Source: Bacteroidota bacterium (GTDB taxonomy: Bacteria; Bacteroidota; Ignavibacteria; Ignavibacteriales; SURF-24). Taken from it: a stretch of 64,000 nt of DNA. Of the stretch, positions 1 through 10,880 are shown piece after piece (the stretch's first letter is position 1; each line of letters opens with the position of its first letter). The DNA lies in contig JAUZPB010000004.1 in the NCBI GenBank assembly GCA_030706145.1, positions 23,355 to 87,354 on the forward strand. The letters are read 5' to 3'. A program made the position numbers and the translations under genes. The notes under the pieces were generated by a model, which saw only the letters and a list, made by a program, of their open reading frames with translations, was not told where the DNA came from and did not search any database.

Positions 1-567
1 CCTTCGGCTGGTGGAGCATATGCGATATTATTAAAAGAAGTCTATGGAGTAAGAAGACTACCGATAATAATAGGAGCTTTTGAAGCTCAGGCAATTGCAC
101 TTGAAATTGAAGGTATTAAGCCTCCTCGCCCTTTGACTCATGACCTCTTAAAGAATATTATCGATAATCTTGGTGCTTCAGTGCAGGAAATTCTAATCGA
201 TGAGCTAAGGGATAACACGTTTTTTGCCAAAATCATAATTGAAGTATCTTCAATGACTAATGATATTGACTCACGTCCAAGTGATGCAATTGCTCTTGCC
301 GTAAGAGCACAGGCTCCGATCTTTGTAAATGAAGAAGTAATGAAAGCCGCAGCTTTTATTCCATCGGGTGAAGAAGAAACAAGTGAAGGTTCTGAAGAAG
401 CTTTTCCCGATGAAGAAATCCCTGAAAAACCCCAACCATCTGGCAGCTCCAGAGAATCTCGTTTGGCTACGCTTCAAAATCAGCTTCGTGAGGCTCTTGA
501 TAGCGAAGACTATGAGCGTGCGGCAAAAATTCGTGATGAGATCAAAAAAATGACCGATCAAAACTAG
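1..567 (+). CDS. Bifunctional nuclease family (DUF151) protein with C-terminal UVR domain; 5' truncated by window edge
   Basis: Frame 1 is open from base 1 (PSAGGAYAILLKEVYGVRRLPIIIGAFEAQAIALEIEGIKPPRPLTHDLL...), DUF151-like; C-term SRLATLQNQLREALDSEDYERAAKIRDEIKKM is UvrB/UvrC motif-like. The listed TTG start at 133 is internal. Confidence 0.9.
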   Translation, partial: PSAGGAYAILLKEVYGVRRLPIIIGAFEAQAIALEIEGIKPPRPLTHDLLKNIIDNLGASVQEILIDELRDNTFFAKIIIEVSSMTNDIDSRPSDAIALAVRAQAPIFVNEEVMKAAAFIPSGEEETSEGSEEAFPDEEIPEKPQPSGSSRESRLATLQNQLREALDSEDYERAAKIRDEIKKMTDQN

Positions 568-607
568 CTTTTGAATAACTAGCTTAATTATTCTTGACTC
601 TATACTT

Positions 608-2110
608 TTAGTTAAATACTTCTTTACCTATTTTGCACTCCAGGCAACCGTTCTTGGAGCAGTAATTTACGTAAAGTTCGATCATTCCTTGTGATATCAG
701 GCTTTTTTGAGATGCTTTGTCCAAATTTAGCGATTTAGAAAGCTGCTCAATTATGCTAATATTCTCTGTCTGATCATAATTGGTATATAACCTAAGGGCT
801 CTTTTGGAGACTTCCTGATTTCCATAAACTTCACCAAAGACAGCCATAAACGGGAAAATAACATTGATCATTATATCATCTGCTCTAAGGCCGCCGATAA
901 AATATTTCAATCTTTCTAATTTACTGACTTCAAAGCCATAATGGTTAGCCCAAAAACCACTTGCTTTAACTATTAGAAGTGATTTTATGGCTTTAATGAG
1001 TGCTTTGTCCTGGTTTATTCTTGTAAAATATTTTGTCAGTCTTTCTATGAAATTTTTATTCATAAATGAATTTAGAAGAACAGCACCTCCTGCCAGTCTT
1101 ATAGTTGGGAAGTTCTGGGGTCTTGATCTAAAGAAATGCCAATCGGACTTGTTGAAAAAAGCGCCATCATATTTATCCTTAACCTGCTTCCATAGCTCTT
1201 CAATATTCTGAATGTATGAAATGCTCTCCGGATCTTTAATTTTTGAGAGTTCATGAGGTATTAACCCGGATATTTTGAGTAAGCATGTAAGAATTATTAC
1301 CTGGGAGTCTCTTTCATCTAGAACATCTTTAAAAAACTCTATGTTTGCCGATTTAGCAAGTTTGATCATTATATTCTTGTTTTTAATATAACCCAGGGCC
1401 TCAAAGACATGTTCATAAAGGAGTTGCTGCCAAATTTCCTTTGTCTGGAAATCCTGATATGAGAATTGTCTTTGGTAAAATGAAGGGGGTAATTCGTAGT
1501 TAATAACGGGTTCGCTAATTTTCATCTCTTTGATATATGTCAGTTCTTTTATCCTGTCATACATTCTTGTGCATTTTTTCTGAAAACGCCTAACTCCAAG
1601 TGAGGAAATATAATCCACCTTATCATTATCATTTATAACATGAACAAGATCAGCGCATTTAAGTAATTTTGTATCGTTAGGAGTTTTTTCAGAGCCCTTA
1701 ATTAGTTGTTCGATCTGCTCATCTTTGAGGAAATCAGATAGGCAAACAGTATTAATACGCCTGCCATCTCTGTTATAAACATATCTTGAATGCTTCTTGT
1801 TTACCATGCAAATATGCAGAATTACGCTGTTATATTTGCTGTCAAGATTATGGCCGTGGTTTATCCAGTCTTTGTGGTTAAGATCTATCTCAATATCGCC
1901 TGTATAAAGGAAATTACCGATCTTTATTTTTGCATTTTTGAAATCGGGTCCTGCAAAACTACTATCATGATGCCCATGTTCCATTATAAAAATGGGTTCA
2001 CCATCAGAAGTTGTAAGGAGCCTGTCTAAATCTCCTGATGTCCAGAGTTCATATAGAGAAATTTCATTTAAAATTGGCAGATGATTCATTATCAACCTCA
2101 GATTATTCAA
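608..2110 (-). CDS. DUF2851 family protein
   Basis: 500 aa; ELWTSGDLDRLLTTSDGEPIFIMEHGHHDSSFAGPDFKNAKI...GDIEIDLNHKDW and C-terminal Cys motif NYCSKNGCLECKIG resemble DUF2851 proteins. Confidence 0.8.
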   Translation of the reverse strand: MNNLRLIMNHLPILNEISLYELWTSGDLDRLLTTSDGEPIFIMEHGHHDSSFAGPDFKNAKIKIGNFLYTGDIEIDLNHKDWINHGHNLDSKYNSVILHICMVNKKHSRYVYNRDGRRINTVCLSDFLKDEQIEQLIKGSEKTPNDTKLLKCADLVHVINDNDKVDYISSLGVRRFQKKCTRMYDRIKELTYIKEMKISEPVINYELPPSFYQRQFSYQDFQTKEIWQQLLYEHVFEALGYIKNKNIMIKLAKSANIEFFKDVLDERDSQVIILTCLLKISGLIPHELSKIKDPESISYIQNIEELWKQVKDKYDGAFFNKSDWHFFRSRPQNFPTIRLAGGAVLLNSFMNKNFIERLTKYFTRINQDKALIKAIKSLLIVKASGFWANHYGFEVSKLERLKYFIGGLRADDIMINVIFPFMAVFGEVYGNQEVSKRALRLYTNYDQTENISIIEQLSKSLNLDKASQKSLISQGMIELYVNYCSKNGCLECKIGKEVFN

Positions 2111-2209
2111 CTGGATATATTAAGCAATAATACTGATACCAATTCAATCAAAATAACAAAGATCTTTATACTAGCAAAGAAAAAGATAATATTTCAGAAA
2201 AAAGGTTTA

Positions 2210-3019
2210 TTACCCTTTTATTCTGTCAATCTCCTGATTAAGTGCCATTACTTCTTGCATTGCAGCTTTGGCAAAATCCCTGGAACTATCTTTATAGATT
2301 ACCGAACGGCTTACATTAATTAGAAAATTATCTTTTCCATTTTTCTTAAAGGAACTAACCACTTTTTCTAAGCTTCCTCCCTGAGCTCCAATGCCAGGCA
2401 AAAGAACTGGGAGTGTACCAAAAAGAGAAATATTCTCATCTAATTCCTGTTCGTTAGTAGCTCCAAACACAAGTCCGCAATTGTTGCGTGTATTCCATAA
2501 AAGGGTGTTTTTAATTACCTGCTGGAAAAGAAAGCTTCCATCCTTTAGTGTAAGCTTTTCAAAATCAGATGAGCCCTTATTAGAGGTCAGGGCCAAAATA
2601 AAGCTTATCTTATCTTCAAATTCGAGGAACGGTTCAACAGAATCATATCCCATATAAGGGTGAAGTGTCACAGCATCTGAATTGAAACCATTAAAAATAG
2701 ATTCAGCATACATCTTGCTTGTATTGCCAATATCTCCCCTTTTTGCGTCAGCAATTATAAGTTTATCTTTTGGGATATAGGAAATTGTTTCAAAAAGAGT
2801 ACTAAAGCCTTCAGTTCCATATTTCTCGAAGAAGGCGAAATTTAATTTATAAGAAGCAGCGTATTTGTAAGTTTTATCAATAATTTCTTTATTGAACGTA
2901 AGAATAGGATTTTTTTCAGAAAGCAGATGAGAAGGTAATTTCTTTAGGTCAGGATCAAGTCCGACAGCAATATGTCTTCCTTCACTTATCTGCGATAGAA
3001 GTTTTTCTTGTGAAGTCAT
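2210..3019 (-). CDS. pyrF: Orotidine 5'-phosphate decarboxylase (type 2)
   Basis: IIADAKRGDIGNTS catalytic motif, AVGLDPDL N-term, LLPGIGAQGG. Confidence 0.95.
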   Translation of the reverse strand: MTSQEKLLSQISEGRHIAVGLDPDLKKLPSHLLSEKNPILTFNKEIIDKTYKYAASYKLNFAFFEKYGTEGFSTLFETISYIPKDKLIIADAKRGDIGNTSKMYAESIFNGFNSDAVTLHPYMGYDSVEPFLEFEDKISFILALTSNKGSSDFEKLTLKDGSFLFQQVIKNTLLWNTRNNCGLVFGATNEQELDENISLFGTLPVLLPGIGAQGGSLEKVVSSFKKNGKDNFLINVSRSVIYKDSSRDFAKAAMQEVMALNQEIDRIKG

Positions 3020-3176
3020 TTAATAATATATTTGTGAAAAAAACAGCTATTTATTATGTAATAACAGGTATAATTTAATAATTGAATTCATTAAATACCA
3101 GTGCAGTATATTAAAAATAATACTTGTATATATAATTTCTATTTAAGGTAAGGATTTATTGGTCTCATTTTATAAT

Positions 3177-4424
3177 TTAAGCATGCTGTTTTCTATTCTT
3201 ATAAATATTTGCAGCAACGCCCAGCATAAAAAGATTAACCATGAGTGAACTTCCACCATAGCTCATATATGGAAGTGGAATACCAATGATTGGTAAAAGA
3301 CCCACATTCATGCTAATATTAACAGCAAAATGCGCAAAAAGAATTGATAAAATGCCAACTACAAGTAAGCTGTGATATTCATTTTTCTCTTTAGCAAAAG
3401 AAGCAATTTTTAATAGTCTGGTAAAAAGGGCAAGGAATAATGAAATCGTTATAACAGTTCCTATAAACCCGAATTCTTCTCCAACTACGCAAAAAATAAA
3501 ATCTGTCCATTGTTCAGGAATAAATCTTAACTGAGTTTGATTTCCATGCATAAAGCCTTTACCCAGGAAACCTCCCGAACCAATGGCAACCTTGACTTGA
3601 ATGGCATTATAACCAGAACCGAGTGGATCCGAATTTGGGTCCACAAAGGTCTCAATAAGCTTTTTTTGATGAGGACTAAGTACTTTATAAACGGCATCAA
3701 AAAAGAATCCGGCCGCCAGATTCATAACAAATATAGAAGCACTAAGAAAAAGATTTTTCCTGAAATAAAAAAGTATCAAAAGAATCAGGACCAGAACGGC
3801 AATAAAAGGTCCCATGCCGAACATAGATGCAAATACAACCAGACCAGGAGACAAAACTACAAAAATCCCGAAAATATCCAATCCTTTCCAGAAAAGCATA
3901 ACAAGCGTAATTGAAAAGAAGATCAAAGCCGAACCCATATCAGGCTCTAACAATATTAGTCCAACTGGTATAAGTCCAATAGCCATTGCTATTGCGATAT
4001 CCTTAATTGTATTAATATCGGTTTTTTCCCTGCTAAGGAAAAAAGAAAGCAAAAATACAGTTGCAACTTTTGAAAATTCGGAAGGCTGGAAGCCAAATGG
4101 ACCAATATCTATCCAGCATCTTTGTCCATAGACTTTTCTACCGATAACCAGAACTGCTACAAGAAACAGTAAAGTAATTAAATAGGCCGGTATTGGGACA
4201 TAATTTAGCAGCCTTGGATTTGCAAAATATGTAGCAAAAAATAGACACAAAGAAATGCAAAGCCAAAAAACCTGTTTTTGAAAGTTACCCGAAGCAGTTG
4301 GATGATTAACTGTTGAACTATAAATTGCCAATAGTCCGATCACAACCAGAAACATTGCAGAAAAAAAGAGGATAACATCAAATTTATCTTCTAACTGATA
4401 ATTAATTCTTGATCGACGCAGCAA
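3177..4424 (-). CDS. rodA: Rod shape-determining protein RodA (SEDS glycosyltransferase)
   Basis: Polytopic SEDS protein; GQRCWIDIGPFGFQPSEFSKVATV, EQWTDFIFCVVGEEFGFIG, PLPYMSYGGSSL; next to mrdA. Confidence 0.96.
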   Translation of the reverse strand: MLRRSRINYQLEDKFDVILFFSAMFLVVIGLLAIYSSTVNHPTASGNFQKQVFWLCISLCLFFATYFANPRLLNYVPIPAYLITLLFLVAVLVIGRKVYGQRCWIDIGPFGFQPSEFSKVATVFLLSFFLSREKTDINTIKDIAIAMAIGLIPVGLILLEPDMGSALIFFSITLVMLFWKGLDIFGIFVVLSPGLVVFASMFGMGPFIAVLVLILLILFYFRKNLFLSASIFVMNLAAGFFFDAVYKVLSPHQKKLIETFVDPNSDPLGSGYNAIQVKVAIGSGGFLGKGFMHGNQTQLRFIPEQWTDFIFCVVGEEFGFIGTVITISLFLALFTRLLKIASFAKEKNEYHSLLVVGILSILFAHFAVNISMNVGLLPIIGIPLPYMSYGGSSLMVNLFMLGVAANIYKNRKQHA

Positions 4425-6222
4425 CTATCTTTCCCTCATTATTTTTTTCTTTTTGTTCTACAGGTTTATGAGTCTTATTTAAATAAGCAGTCATAACACT
4501 TTTTGCTATTGGAGCAGCCCAAGTAGCACCGAAACCAGCATTTTCAACCAAAACAGCTACTGCAATCTTTGGATTTTCAAAGGGAGCAAATCCCATAAAC
4601 CAAGCATGATCTTTTCCGTGAGGGTTCTGAGCTGTTCCGGTTTTCCCTGCCACATTAATGCCAGGGATCTTAGCATTTCCAGCTGTACCTGCACCATTAA
4701 CAACCAAAAACATTCCGTGTTTAACAATGTCCATTGTCTTTTGGCTTACATGAGCATCAATATCGTCGAAGTGGAAAGGAACAATTTTTTTATTCTCATC
4801 GAGAATTCCTTTAACAATGTGTGGCCTTTTTGTTCTTCCATTGTTAGCAATCATAGCAACATACTGTGCTAGCTGCATAGGAGTAACGCTAAGTTCACCC
4901 TGACCAATTCCCAAACTAACTACGAATCCAAGTGTCCAGCCCTTAGGGCCGTATCTTTTATTATAATATTCAGTAGAAGGCAGAATTCCACGTGATTCCT
5001 CGCTAATATCAACGCCAGTTTTCTTGCCGAAACCAAAACGCCTTGCATAGTCAGCCCAGCGGTCAAGCCCTACGCGCAGAATTAACTGATAGAAAAATGT
5101 ATTACATGACTTTTCGATTGCATGCTCAACGTTAAGAGCTCCATGAGCACCGCCATGGCATTTAAAGAAACGTCCAAAGTAAAAACCACCCGGGCAATTA
5201 ATAATTGATTGAGGAGTAATAACACCCGATTCAAGTCCTGCAATTGCTCCAAGGACTTTAAAAGTAGAACCGGGAGGATATGCAGACATAGTTGTACGAT
5301 TGAGCAAAGGCTTATCCGGATCAGTATTTAAGTTTTTCCAGACCTCGCGCGGGGTTACAGTAGTAAAGTTATTCAGATCATATTGAGGCGAGCTTACAAA
5401 GGCAAGAATTTCTCCCGTCTGAGGTTCAATAGCAACAAGAGCACCCTTAAAGCCCTTAAAGCCACGTTCGGCTGCCTTCTGCGCATCTTCATCGATCGAA
5501 AGAACCAGATCATTGCCTTTTATTGATTCTCTGTCGTTTTGGCCATTATTAAAGCGTCCATTTTCTTTTCTATGAGAATCAACAAGAACATATTTTACGC
5601 CCTTAGTTCCTCTTAAGAACTTTTCATATGTTTTTTCAATCCCGTTATTACCTACAAAGTCTCCCATTTCGTAGTAGTCTTTCCCCTCTTTTAGCTGCTT
5701 GGGAGAGATTTCCTTTGTATAGCCGAACATCTGCGAGGCCACAATACTATCGGAATATGACCTTTCCATTTCGACCATATAATTAACGCCTGGAAGCTGT
5801 TCTTTGTTTTCTTCTATCCATGAGATAACCGGGAAACTAACATCTCTTTGGACTCTTATAGGAATATATTTCGAGTAGATCATATTTTCCTGAAGGACAT
5901 CTTCAATATAACCTGGTTCTACTCCAAGTACAGTTTCCAAAAGATTATTGAGCTTATGATCGTAATTATAAGGCGTAATAATTACAGTATAGGAAGGTTT
6001 ATTACTTACCAGGACTTTGCAATTTCTATCATAGAAAGCTCCTCTAAGAGGGGTCTGTACAATTCCTTTTATACTATTATTAGCAGATTTTTCATCAAAT
6101 GTCTGATGTTCAATGATCTGCATACGGAAGAGCTGGGAAAGTAAAACAATAAAAAAGCCTGTCAGAATGTAAAATAAAACATTCTTCCTAAAATCAGTAC
6201 CGAAATTCTTACTTTGGGTCAT
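4402..6222 (-). CDS. mrdA: Penicillin-binding protein 2
   Basis: SxxK (STFK), SCN and KTGTAQ motifs of class B PBPs; overlaps rodA and mreD. Confidence 0.96.
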   Translation of the reverse strand: MTQSKNFGTDFRKNVLFYILTGFFIVLLSQLFRMQIIEHQTFDEKSANNSIKGIVQTPLRGAFYDRNCKVLVSNKPSYTVIITPYNYDHKLNNLLETVLGVEPGYIEDVLQENMIYSKYIPIRVQRDVSFPVISWIEENKEQLPGVNYMVEMERSYSDSIVASQMFGYTKEISPKQLKEGKDYYEMGDFVGNNGIEKTYEKFLRGTKGVKYVLVDSHRKENGRFNNGQNDRESIKGNDLVLSIDEDAQKAAERGFKGFKGALVAIEPQTGEILAFVSSPQYDLNNFTTVTPREVWKNLNTDPDKPLLNRTTMSAYPPGSTFKVLGAIAGLESGVITPQSIINCPGGFYFGRFFKCHGGAHGALNVEHAIEKSCNTFFYQLILRVGLDRWADYARRFGFGKKTGVDISEESRGILPSTEYYNKRYGPKGWTLGFVVSLGIGQGELSVTPMQLAQYVAMIANNGRTKRPHIVKGILDENKKIVPFHFDDIDAHVSQKTMDIVKHGMFLVVNGAGTAGNAKIPGINVAGKTGTAQNPHGKDHAWFMGFAPFENPKIAVAVLVENAGFGATWAAPIAKSVMTAYLNKTHKPVEQKEKNNEGKIVAASIKN

Positions 6223-6710
6223 GCGAACATCTTCTTAGTATAAAATACAACTAACGGTAGAGCAAGTACCGATGAATACAATCCCGGTAACAGGCCCTGC
6301 ATAAAAAACATTATCAGTATACTAGTACTACCTGTGTTTGTGTTTCCGAAAAATGAGTAAATAATTGAATCTACAGTGCCAATAAGGAAAACAATTAAAA
6401 GAAGACTTAAAGAATGTATGTTTTGTTCAACTTTATTTTCATTATAGAAATAACCAGTTAAAAAACCACTCAGTGTCTTGGTAAACATAGCACTGCCTAA
6501 AATTGTACCCGATATAAGGTCAAAGGCTAAACCAAATATAAAACCAAGAATTGTTCCACCTAGCTGTCCTACCCTTAAAGTATAAAAAACAAGAAGGATC
6601 AAAATTAGATCTGGACCAACCTGATTATAAGAGAGCCAAGGGACCAAGGTCAGTTGTATGACAGCAAGTGGTATGAAAAGTAAAACAGCAAATATATAAT
6701 CAGAGCGCAT
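6219..6710 (-). CDS. mreD: Rod shape-determining protein MreD
   Basis: 163 aa membrane protein between mreC and mrdA. Confidence 0.9.
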   Translation of the reverse strand: MRSDYIFAVLLFIPLAVIQLTLVPWLSYNQVGPDLILILLVFYTLRVGQLGGTILGFIFGLAFDLISGTILGSAMFTKTLSGFLTGYFYNENKVEQNIHSLSLLLIVFLIGTVDSIIYSFFGNTNTGSTSILIMFFMQGLLPGLYSSVLALPLVVFYTKKMFA

Positions 6711-6711
6711 T

Positions 6712-7548
6712 TTATTTATTCATTCTAATAAGGTTAAGTTCCAAGTTATTTTTCTGCACACTAGGAACAAATCCAATTACAAAAACATTCGAGACTTTTA
6801 TAAAATCGACATAAGGCCTTACAACGATATTATTAAAAATACCGGTTTTATCTCTGTTACCTCCTGCAACAACACCAACGGGAATTGATGGAGGAAATTT
6901 TGTACTGAAGTCAGAGGTAACAATTCTATCTCCAATTTCCATATCAAAAGTCTTTGGGACATTCTTAATAACAAGGTCAGTCCCATTCCATTCCATAACA
7001 CCATCGAATTTGCTTCTTTGGTTCTTTACTGCAAATTTTAGTTCACTATTGTTAAGTGTTCTAATAATGGAGAAATCTTTTGAAACAGATATTACGACCC
7101 CGACTAATCCCTGATCATTAATAACAGGCATTCCAAGCTGAACGCCTTCATTATTGCCAGTGTTAATAATAAAACAGCCTTGAGAATTTGAAACAAATTT
7201 AGAAACAACGCTGGCTGCAATGAGAGGATATTCAGAAGAATCTTTTAAGGCCAAAAGTTTTTTAAGTTCTTCATTCTGAATGCCGTATTCTCTTAACCGG
7301 TTTACCTGCATCATAAGCTGGGCATTAGCCTCCCTAAGGCGCTTTGTTTCAAATGCAGTTTGGAAAGGTTCTATAACTTTTGAAACACCTGAAGTAATAA
7401 CTGCAAAGCCACCAAAGGCGTAAGTTTTTACTCTTTTGATAGCTGGATTTGTACTTAAAGATAATAGAACCAAACTAATGACCAGCAATACCACGACAAC
7501 AATATATTCTTTGTAACCGTTCCAAAATCGAGAAAAGAAGCTTTTCAT
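6712..7548 (-). CDS. mreC: Rod shape-determining protein MreC
   Basis: TM plus coiled coil plus MreC beta domain (GMPVINDQGLVGVV); adjacent to mreB. Confidence 0.95.
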   Translation of the reverse strand: MKSFFSRFWNGYKEYIVVVVLLVISLVLLSLSTNPAIKRVKTYAFGGFAVITSGVSKVIEPFQTAFETKRLREANAQLMMQVNRLREYGIQNEELKKLLALKDSSEYPLIAASVVSKFVSNSQGCFIINTGNNEGVQLGMPVINDQGLVGVVISVSKDFSIIRTLNNSELKFAVKNQRSKFDGVMEWNGTDLVIKNVPKTFDMEIGDRIVTSDFSTKFPPSIPVGVVAGGNRDKTGIFNNIVVRPYVDFIKVSNVFVIGFVPSVQKNNLELNLIRMNK

Positions 7549-8573
7549 TAATATCTTCTGTTCCTGATAAATACTTTAGAAAATCTATTGAGATTATCAA
7601 TAGTTTTACCTGCACCGCGAACAACTGCTGTCAATGGATCTTCTGCAATGTGTACAGGAAGATTTGTTTCCATTCTGATTCTTTCATCAATACCTTTCAA
7701 TAAGGCTCCTCCACCAGTGATCATAACACCACGGTCGAGAATATCAGCAGAAAGTTCAGGAGGAGTTCTTTCAAGAGATTGTTTTACGGCCTCAACAATT
7801 TGAGTAATGTTTTCATTAAGGGCATCTCTTATTTCAACAGAACTGACCTCTGCTGTCTTAGGAACACCACCGACAAGATCGCGGCCCTTTACCTGAACAG
7901 TAACTTCTTCTTTGAGCGGAACAGCACTTCCAACTTCGCACTTAATAGCTTCAGCGGTTCTTTCACCAATTAGAAGGTTATGATTCTTCTTAAAGAATTG
8001 CATAATTGCATTGTTCATTTCATCGCCTGCAATTCTTATAGATTCTTCATTTACAATACCAGAAAGAGCAATAACTGCAATTTCGGTTGTACCACCGCCA
8101 ATGTCAATTATCATGCTTCCAATAGGAGCCTCAACGTCAATACCAATACCAATAGCAGCAGCCATAGGCTCAGCTATTAGATGTACTTCCTTAGCTCCAG
8201 CATGTTCGCAGCTATCACGTACAGCTCTTTTTTCAACCTCAGTTACCCCGCTAGGCACTGCAATTACAATTCTTCGGCTGGAAATTGGGCCTGTGCTGAC
8301 TTTCTTAATGAAAGCCTTAATCATTCCCTCTGCAATTTCAAAATCAGCAATTACACCATCGCGCATAGGACGGGTTACACGGATCTCTTTATGTTCCCTG
8401 CCCTGCATTTCTTTTGCCTTATTTCCAAGGGCCAGAATTCTTTTTGAGTTCCTATCGTATGCAACAATAGAAGGTTCATTTAATACAATGCCTTTGCCTT
8501 TTAGATAAATCAATGTATTTGCTGTACCTAGATCCACTGCAATATCAGTTGAGAAAAAGTCGAATAATCCCAT
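7548..8573 (-). CDS. mreB: Rod shape-determining protein MreB
   Basis: Actin-like; DLGTANTLIYLKGKGIVLNEPSIVA, IDIGGGTTEIAVI, GGGALLKGID. Confidence 0.98.
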   Translation of the reverse strand: MGLFDFFSTDIAVDLGTANTLIYLKGKGIVLNEPSIVAYDRNSKRILALGNKAKEMQGREHKEIRVTRPMRDGVIADFEIAEGMIKAFIKKVSTGPISSRRIVIAVPSGVTEVEKRAVRDSCEHAGAKEVHLIAEPMAAAIGIGIDVEAPIGSMIIDIGGGTTEIAVIALSGIVNEESIRIAGDEMNNAIMQFFKKNHNLLIGERTAEAIKCEVGSAVPLKEEVTVQVKGRDLVGGVPKTAEVSSVEIRDALNENITQIVEAVKQSLERTPPELSADILDRGVMITGGGALLKGIDERIRMETNLPVHIAEDPLTAVVRGAGKTIDNLNRFSKVFIRNRRY

Positions 8574-8581
8574 AAATCCTC

Positions 8582-10102
8582 TTAGTGCTTAAAATTTCTA
8601 ATTCCAGTAAAAATCATAACTAAATTATTATCATCTGCAGCCTTAATTACTTCCTGATCCCGTATTGATCCACCAGGCTGAACTATAGCCGTGATACCAT
8701 AAGAGGCCATTTCATTTACGCTATCAGGAAATGGGAAATAAGCATCTGAAGCTGCAACAGCTCCACTTACCTCATGTCCCAATTCTTTAGCTTTTGAGGC
8801 TGCAATCTTGACCGAATCAACTCGTGACATTTGTCCTGCACCGACACCTAAAATCTTCTTATCTTTCACATAGACAATCGCATTTGACTTAACATGTTTG
8901 CAAATAACCCAAGCGAAATGCAGGTCTTCCATAAGAGAATTATCTGCCTGCTTTTTTGTAACAGTTTTAACTTCTTTCAAATTAAGTTTAGAATTATCCT
9001 TCTGTTGGGCAATTAGTCCGCCCGGCACACTCTTGAAGTTCATTGTCCCGTCTGCCAAAGGTAGCAATACTTTAACTAACCTTCTGTTTTTCTTTGTCTT
9101 AAGAAGTTCAAGTGCATCCTGGTCAAAGTCATCTGCACAGACAACTTCAAGAAAAAGCTCATTTAACAATTTAGCAGTTTCAAGATCAACCTTCCCATTT
9201 AGGGCAACAATACCACCATAAGCAGAAACCGGATCACAAGAAAGAGCCTTCGTGTAAGCATTAGCAATACTGTCACTAATAGCTGCTCCGCAAGGATTAG
9301 TATGCTTTATAATGGCACATGCATTATCTCCTAGTTCTTGTGCCAGTTCAACAGCTGCCGCCATATCGACTATGTTATTATAGGAGACTTCCTTGCCATG
9401 CAGAATCTCAAAGTACTTATCAAAGTCACCGTAAAGAGCTGCAGATTGATGAGGATTTTCTCCATAACGCAGTGATTGTGCGATAGGTAAATTTATCCTT
9501 ATATTGGACTGCGGAAGTTCAAAGGTTTTTTCAAGAAAGTTTGCTATTAAGGTATCATAATAGGAGGTATAAGAGAAAGCTTCAGCAGCAAGCTTGCTCT
9601 TTGTAGAAATTGAGATATCTCCTTTCCTTAATTCCTCTATAAAATCCGAATATTGGTCCGGACGAGTAAGGACAGAAACATATTTGTAATTTTTTGAAGC
9701 TGCCCTTATAAGGCTTGGACCGCCAATATCTATATTCTCTATTTTATAATCAAGGTCAACATCCTCGCGGTTAACAACCTGAGGGAATGGATAGAGATTA
9801 ACACAAACAATATCAATAGGAAAAACATTGTTTTCCTTAGCCTCAGCAATATCTGAAGCATTATCCCTACGCATTAGTATGCCGCCAAATATTTTTGGCT
9901 GAAGGGTTTTTACTCTTCCTGAAAATATTTCAGGGAAAGATGCATATGTACTAATTTCAGTACAAGTAATATTGTTCTCATTCAATAACTTAGCTGTATT
10001 ACCTGTAGCTAAAATTTCATAATTAAGGTTAGACAGTGCTCCTGCAAATTCAACTAGATTTGACTTATCTGAGACACTGATTAAAGCAAGTTTTTTCAAC
10101 AT
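8582..10102 (-). CDS. purH: Bifunctional AICAR formyltransferase/IMP cyclohydrolase
   Basis: ALISVSDKSNLVEFA, RVKTLQPKIFGGIL, LRYGENPHQSAALYG, IIKHTNPCGAA, QPGGSIRD. Confidence 0.97.
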   Translation of the reverse strand: MLKKLALISVSDKSNLVEFAGALSNLNYEILATGNTAKLLNENNITCTEISTYASFPEIFSGRVKTLQPKIFGGILMRRDNASDIAEAKENNVFPIDIVCVNLYPFPQVVNREDVDLDYKIENIDIGGPSLIRAASKNYKYVSVLTRPDQYSDFIEELRKGDISISTKSKLAAEAFSYTSYYDTLIANFLEKTFELPQSNIRINLPIAQSLRYGENPHQSAALYGDFDKYFEILHGKEVSYNNIVDMAAAVELAQELGDNACAIIKHTNPCGAAISDSIANAYTKALSCDPVSAYGGIVALNGKVDLETAKLLNELFLEVVCADDFDQDALELLKTKKNRRLVKVLLPLADGTMNFKSVPGGLIAQQKDNSKLNLKEVKTVTKKQADNSLMEDLHFAWVICKHVKSNAIVYVKDKKILGVGAGQMSRVDSVKIAASKAKELGHEVSGAVAASDAYFPFPDSVNEMASYGITAIVQPGGSIRDQEVIKAADDNNLVMIFTGIRNFKH

Positions 10103-10118
10103 TTATCCGCAATGATTA

Positions 10119-10733
10119 TTAATGCACAATAACACGATTTTCTGAAATTACTACTTTCTTTTCGCTTATTTTTTTTATAACAAATGGTAATAATTTATGT
10201 TCAATTTTCAAAACTCTTTCAGCAATCTCTTCCGGTGAACCAACATCTGATATGTCAACAGCTTCCTGCGCAATAATTTTGCCATTATCATAAATCTTGT
10301 CTACAAAATGAACTGTTGCTCCTGAAACCTTTGCTGAAGAATTAAAAACAGCCCGGTGAACATTCATTCCATACATACCCTTTCCTCCAAAACAAGGAAG
10401 TAGTGCAGGATGAATGTTAATGATTCTATTTTCGTATTCGTCGACTACAGTATCGGGTAATTTTTTCAGGAATCCGGCTAATACAATAAGATCAACCTGC
10501 TGCTTTAAGAGCAGCTCTGAGACTTCTTTATATGATATAAAACCGGGTTTATCTGTATTACTTATGCTGTAAACAGGGATTGAATACTTTTCTGCAATTT
10601 CCATAGCGCCACAAGATTCTTTATCTGTAAAAACAGATTTAACTTGTGCTTCCAGAACTTTAGAGGAAATAGCCTCTAAAATAGACTGAAAATTTGACCC
10701 TCTACCTGAAACAAAAACTGCTAAATTTAACAT
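10119..10733 (-). CDS. purN: Phosphoribosylglycinamide formyltransferase
   Basis: VSGRGSNFQSI, LAGFLKKLP, NIHPALLPCFGGKGMYG; upstream of purH. Confidence 0.95.
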   Translation of the reverse strand: MLNLAVFVSGRGSNFQSILEAISSKVLEAQVKSVFTDKESCGAMEIAEKYSIPVYSISNTDKPGFISYKEVSELLLKQQVDLIVLAGFLKKLPDTVVDEYENRIINIHPALLPCFGGKGMYGMNVHRAVFNSSAKVSGATVHFVDKIYDNGKIIAQEAVDISDVGSPEEIAERVLKIEHKLLPFVIKKISEKKVVISENRVIVH

Positions 10734-10880
10734 ATTATTATTTTTACGTGTCGAAATTAGTCATTTAGCAAAAAAGAATCAATGTAAAGCGTAATGGAAT
10801 GATGCAATAATTTGTCCCTAAAGCTATTTTAGTCAATAGTCTCAGGTAAATATATACTAATTTTATAATATCAAAATTAT

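Noticed and set aside
8011-8508. 165 aa ORF antisense to mreB
   Set aside because: Opposite strand of a strongly conserved gene, low-complexity Ile/Ser/Pro composition, typical shadow ORF
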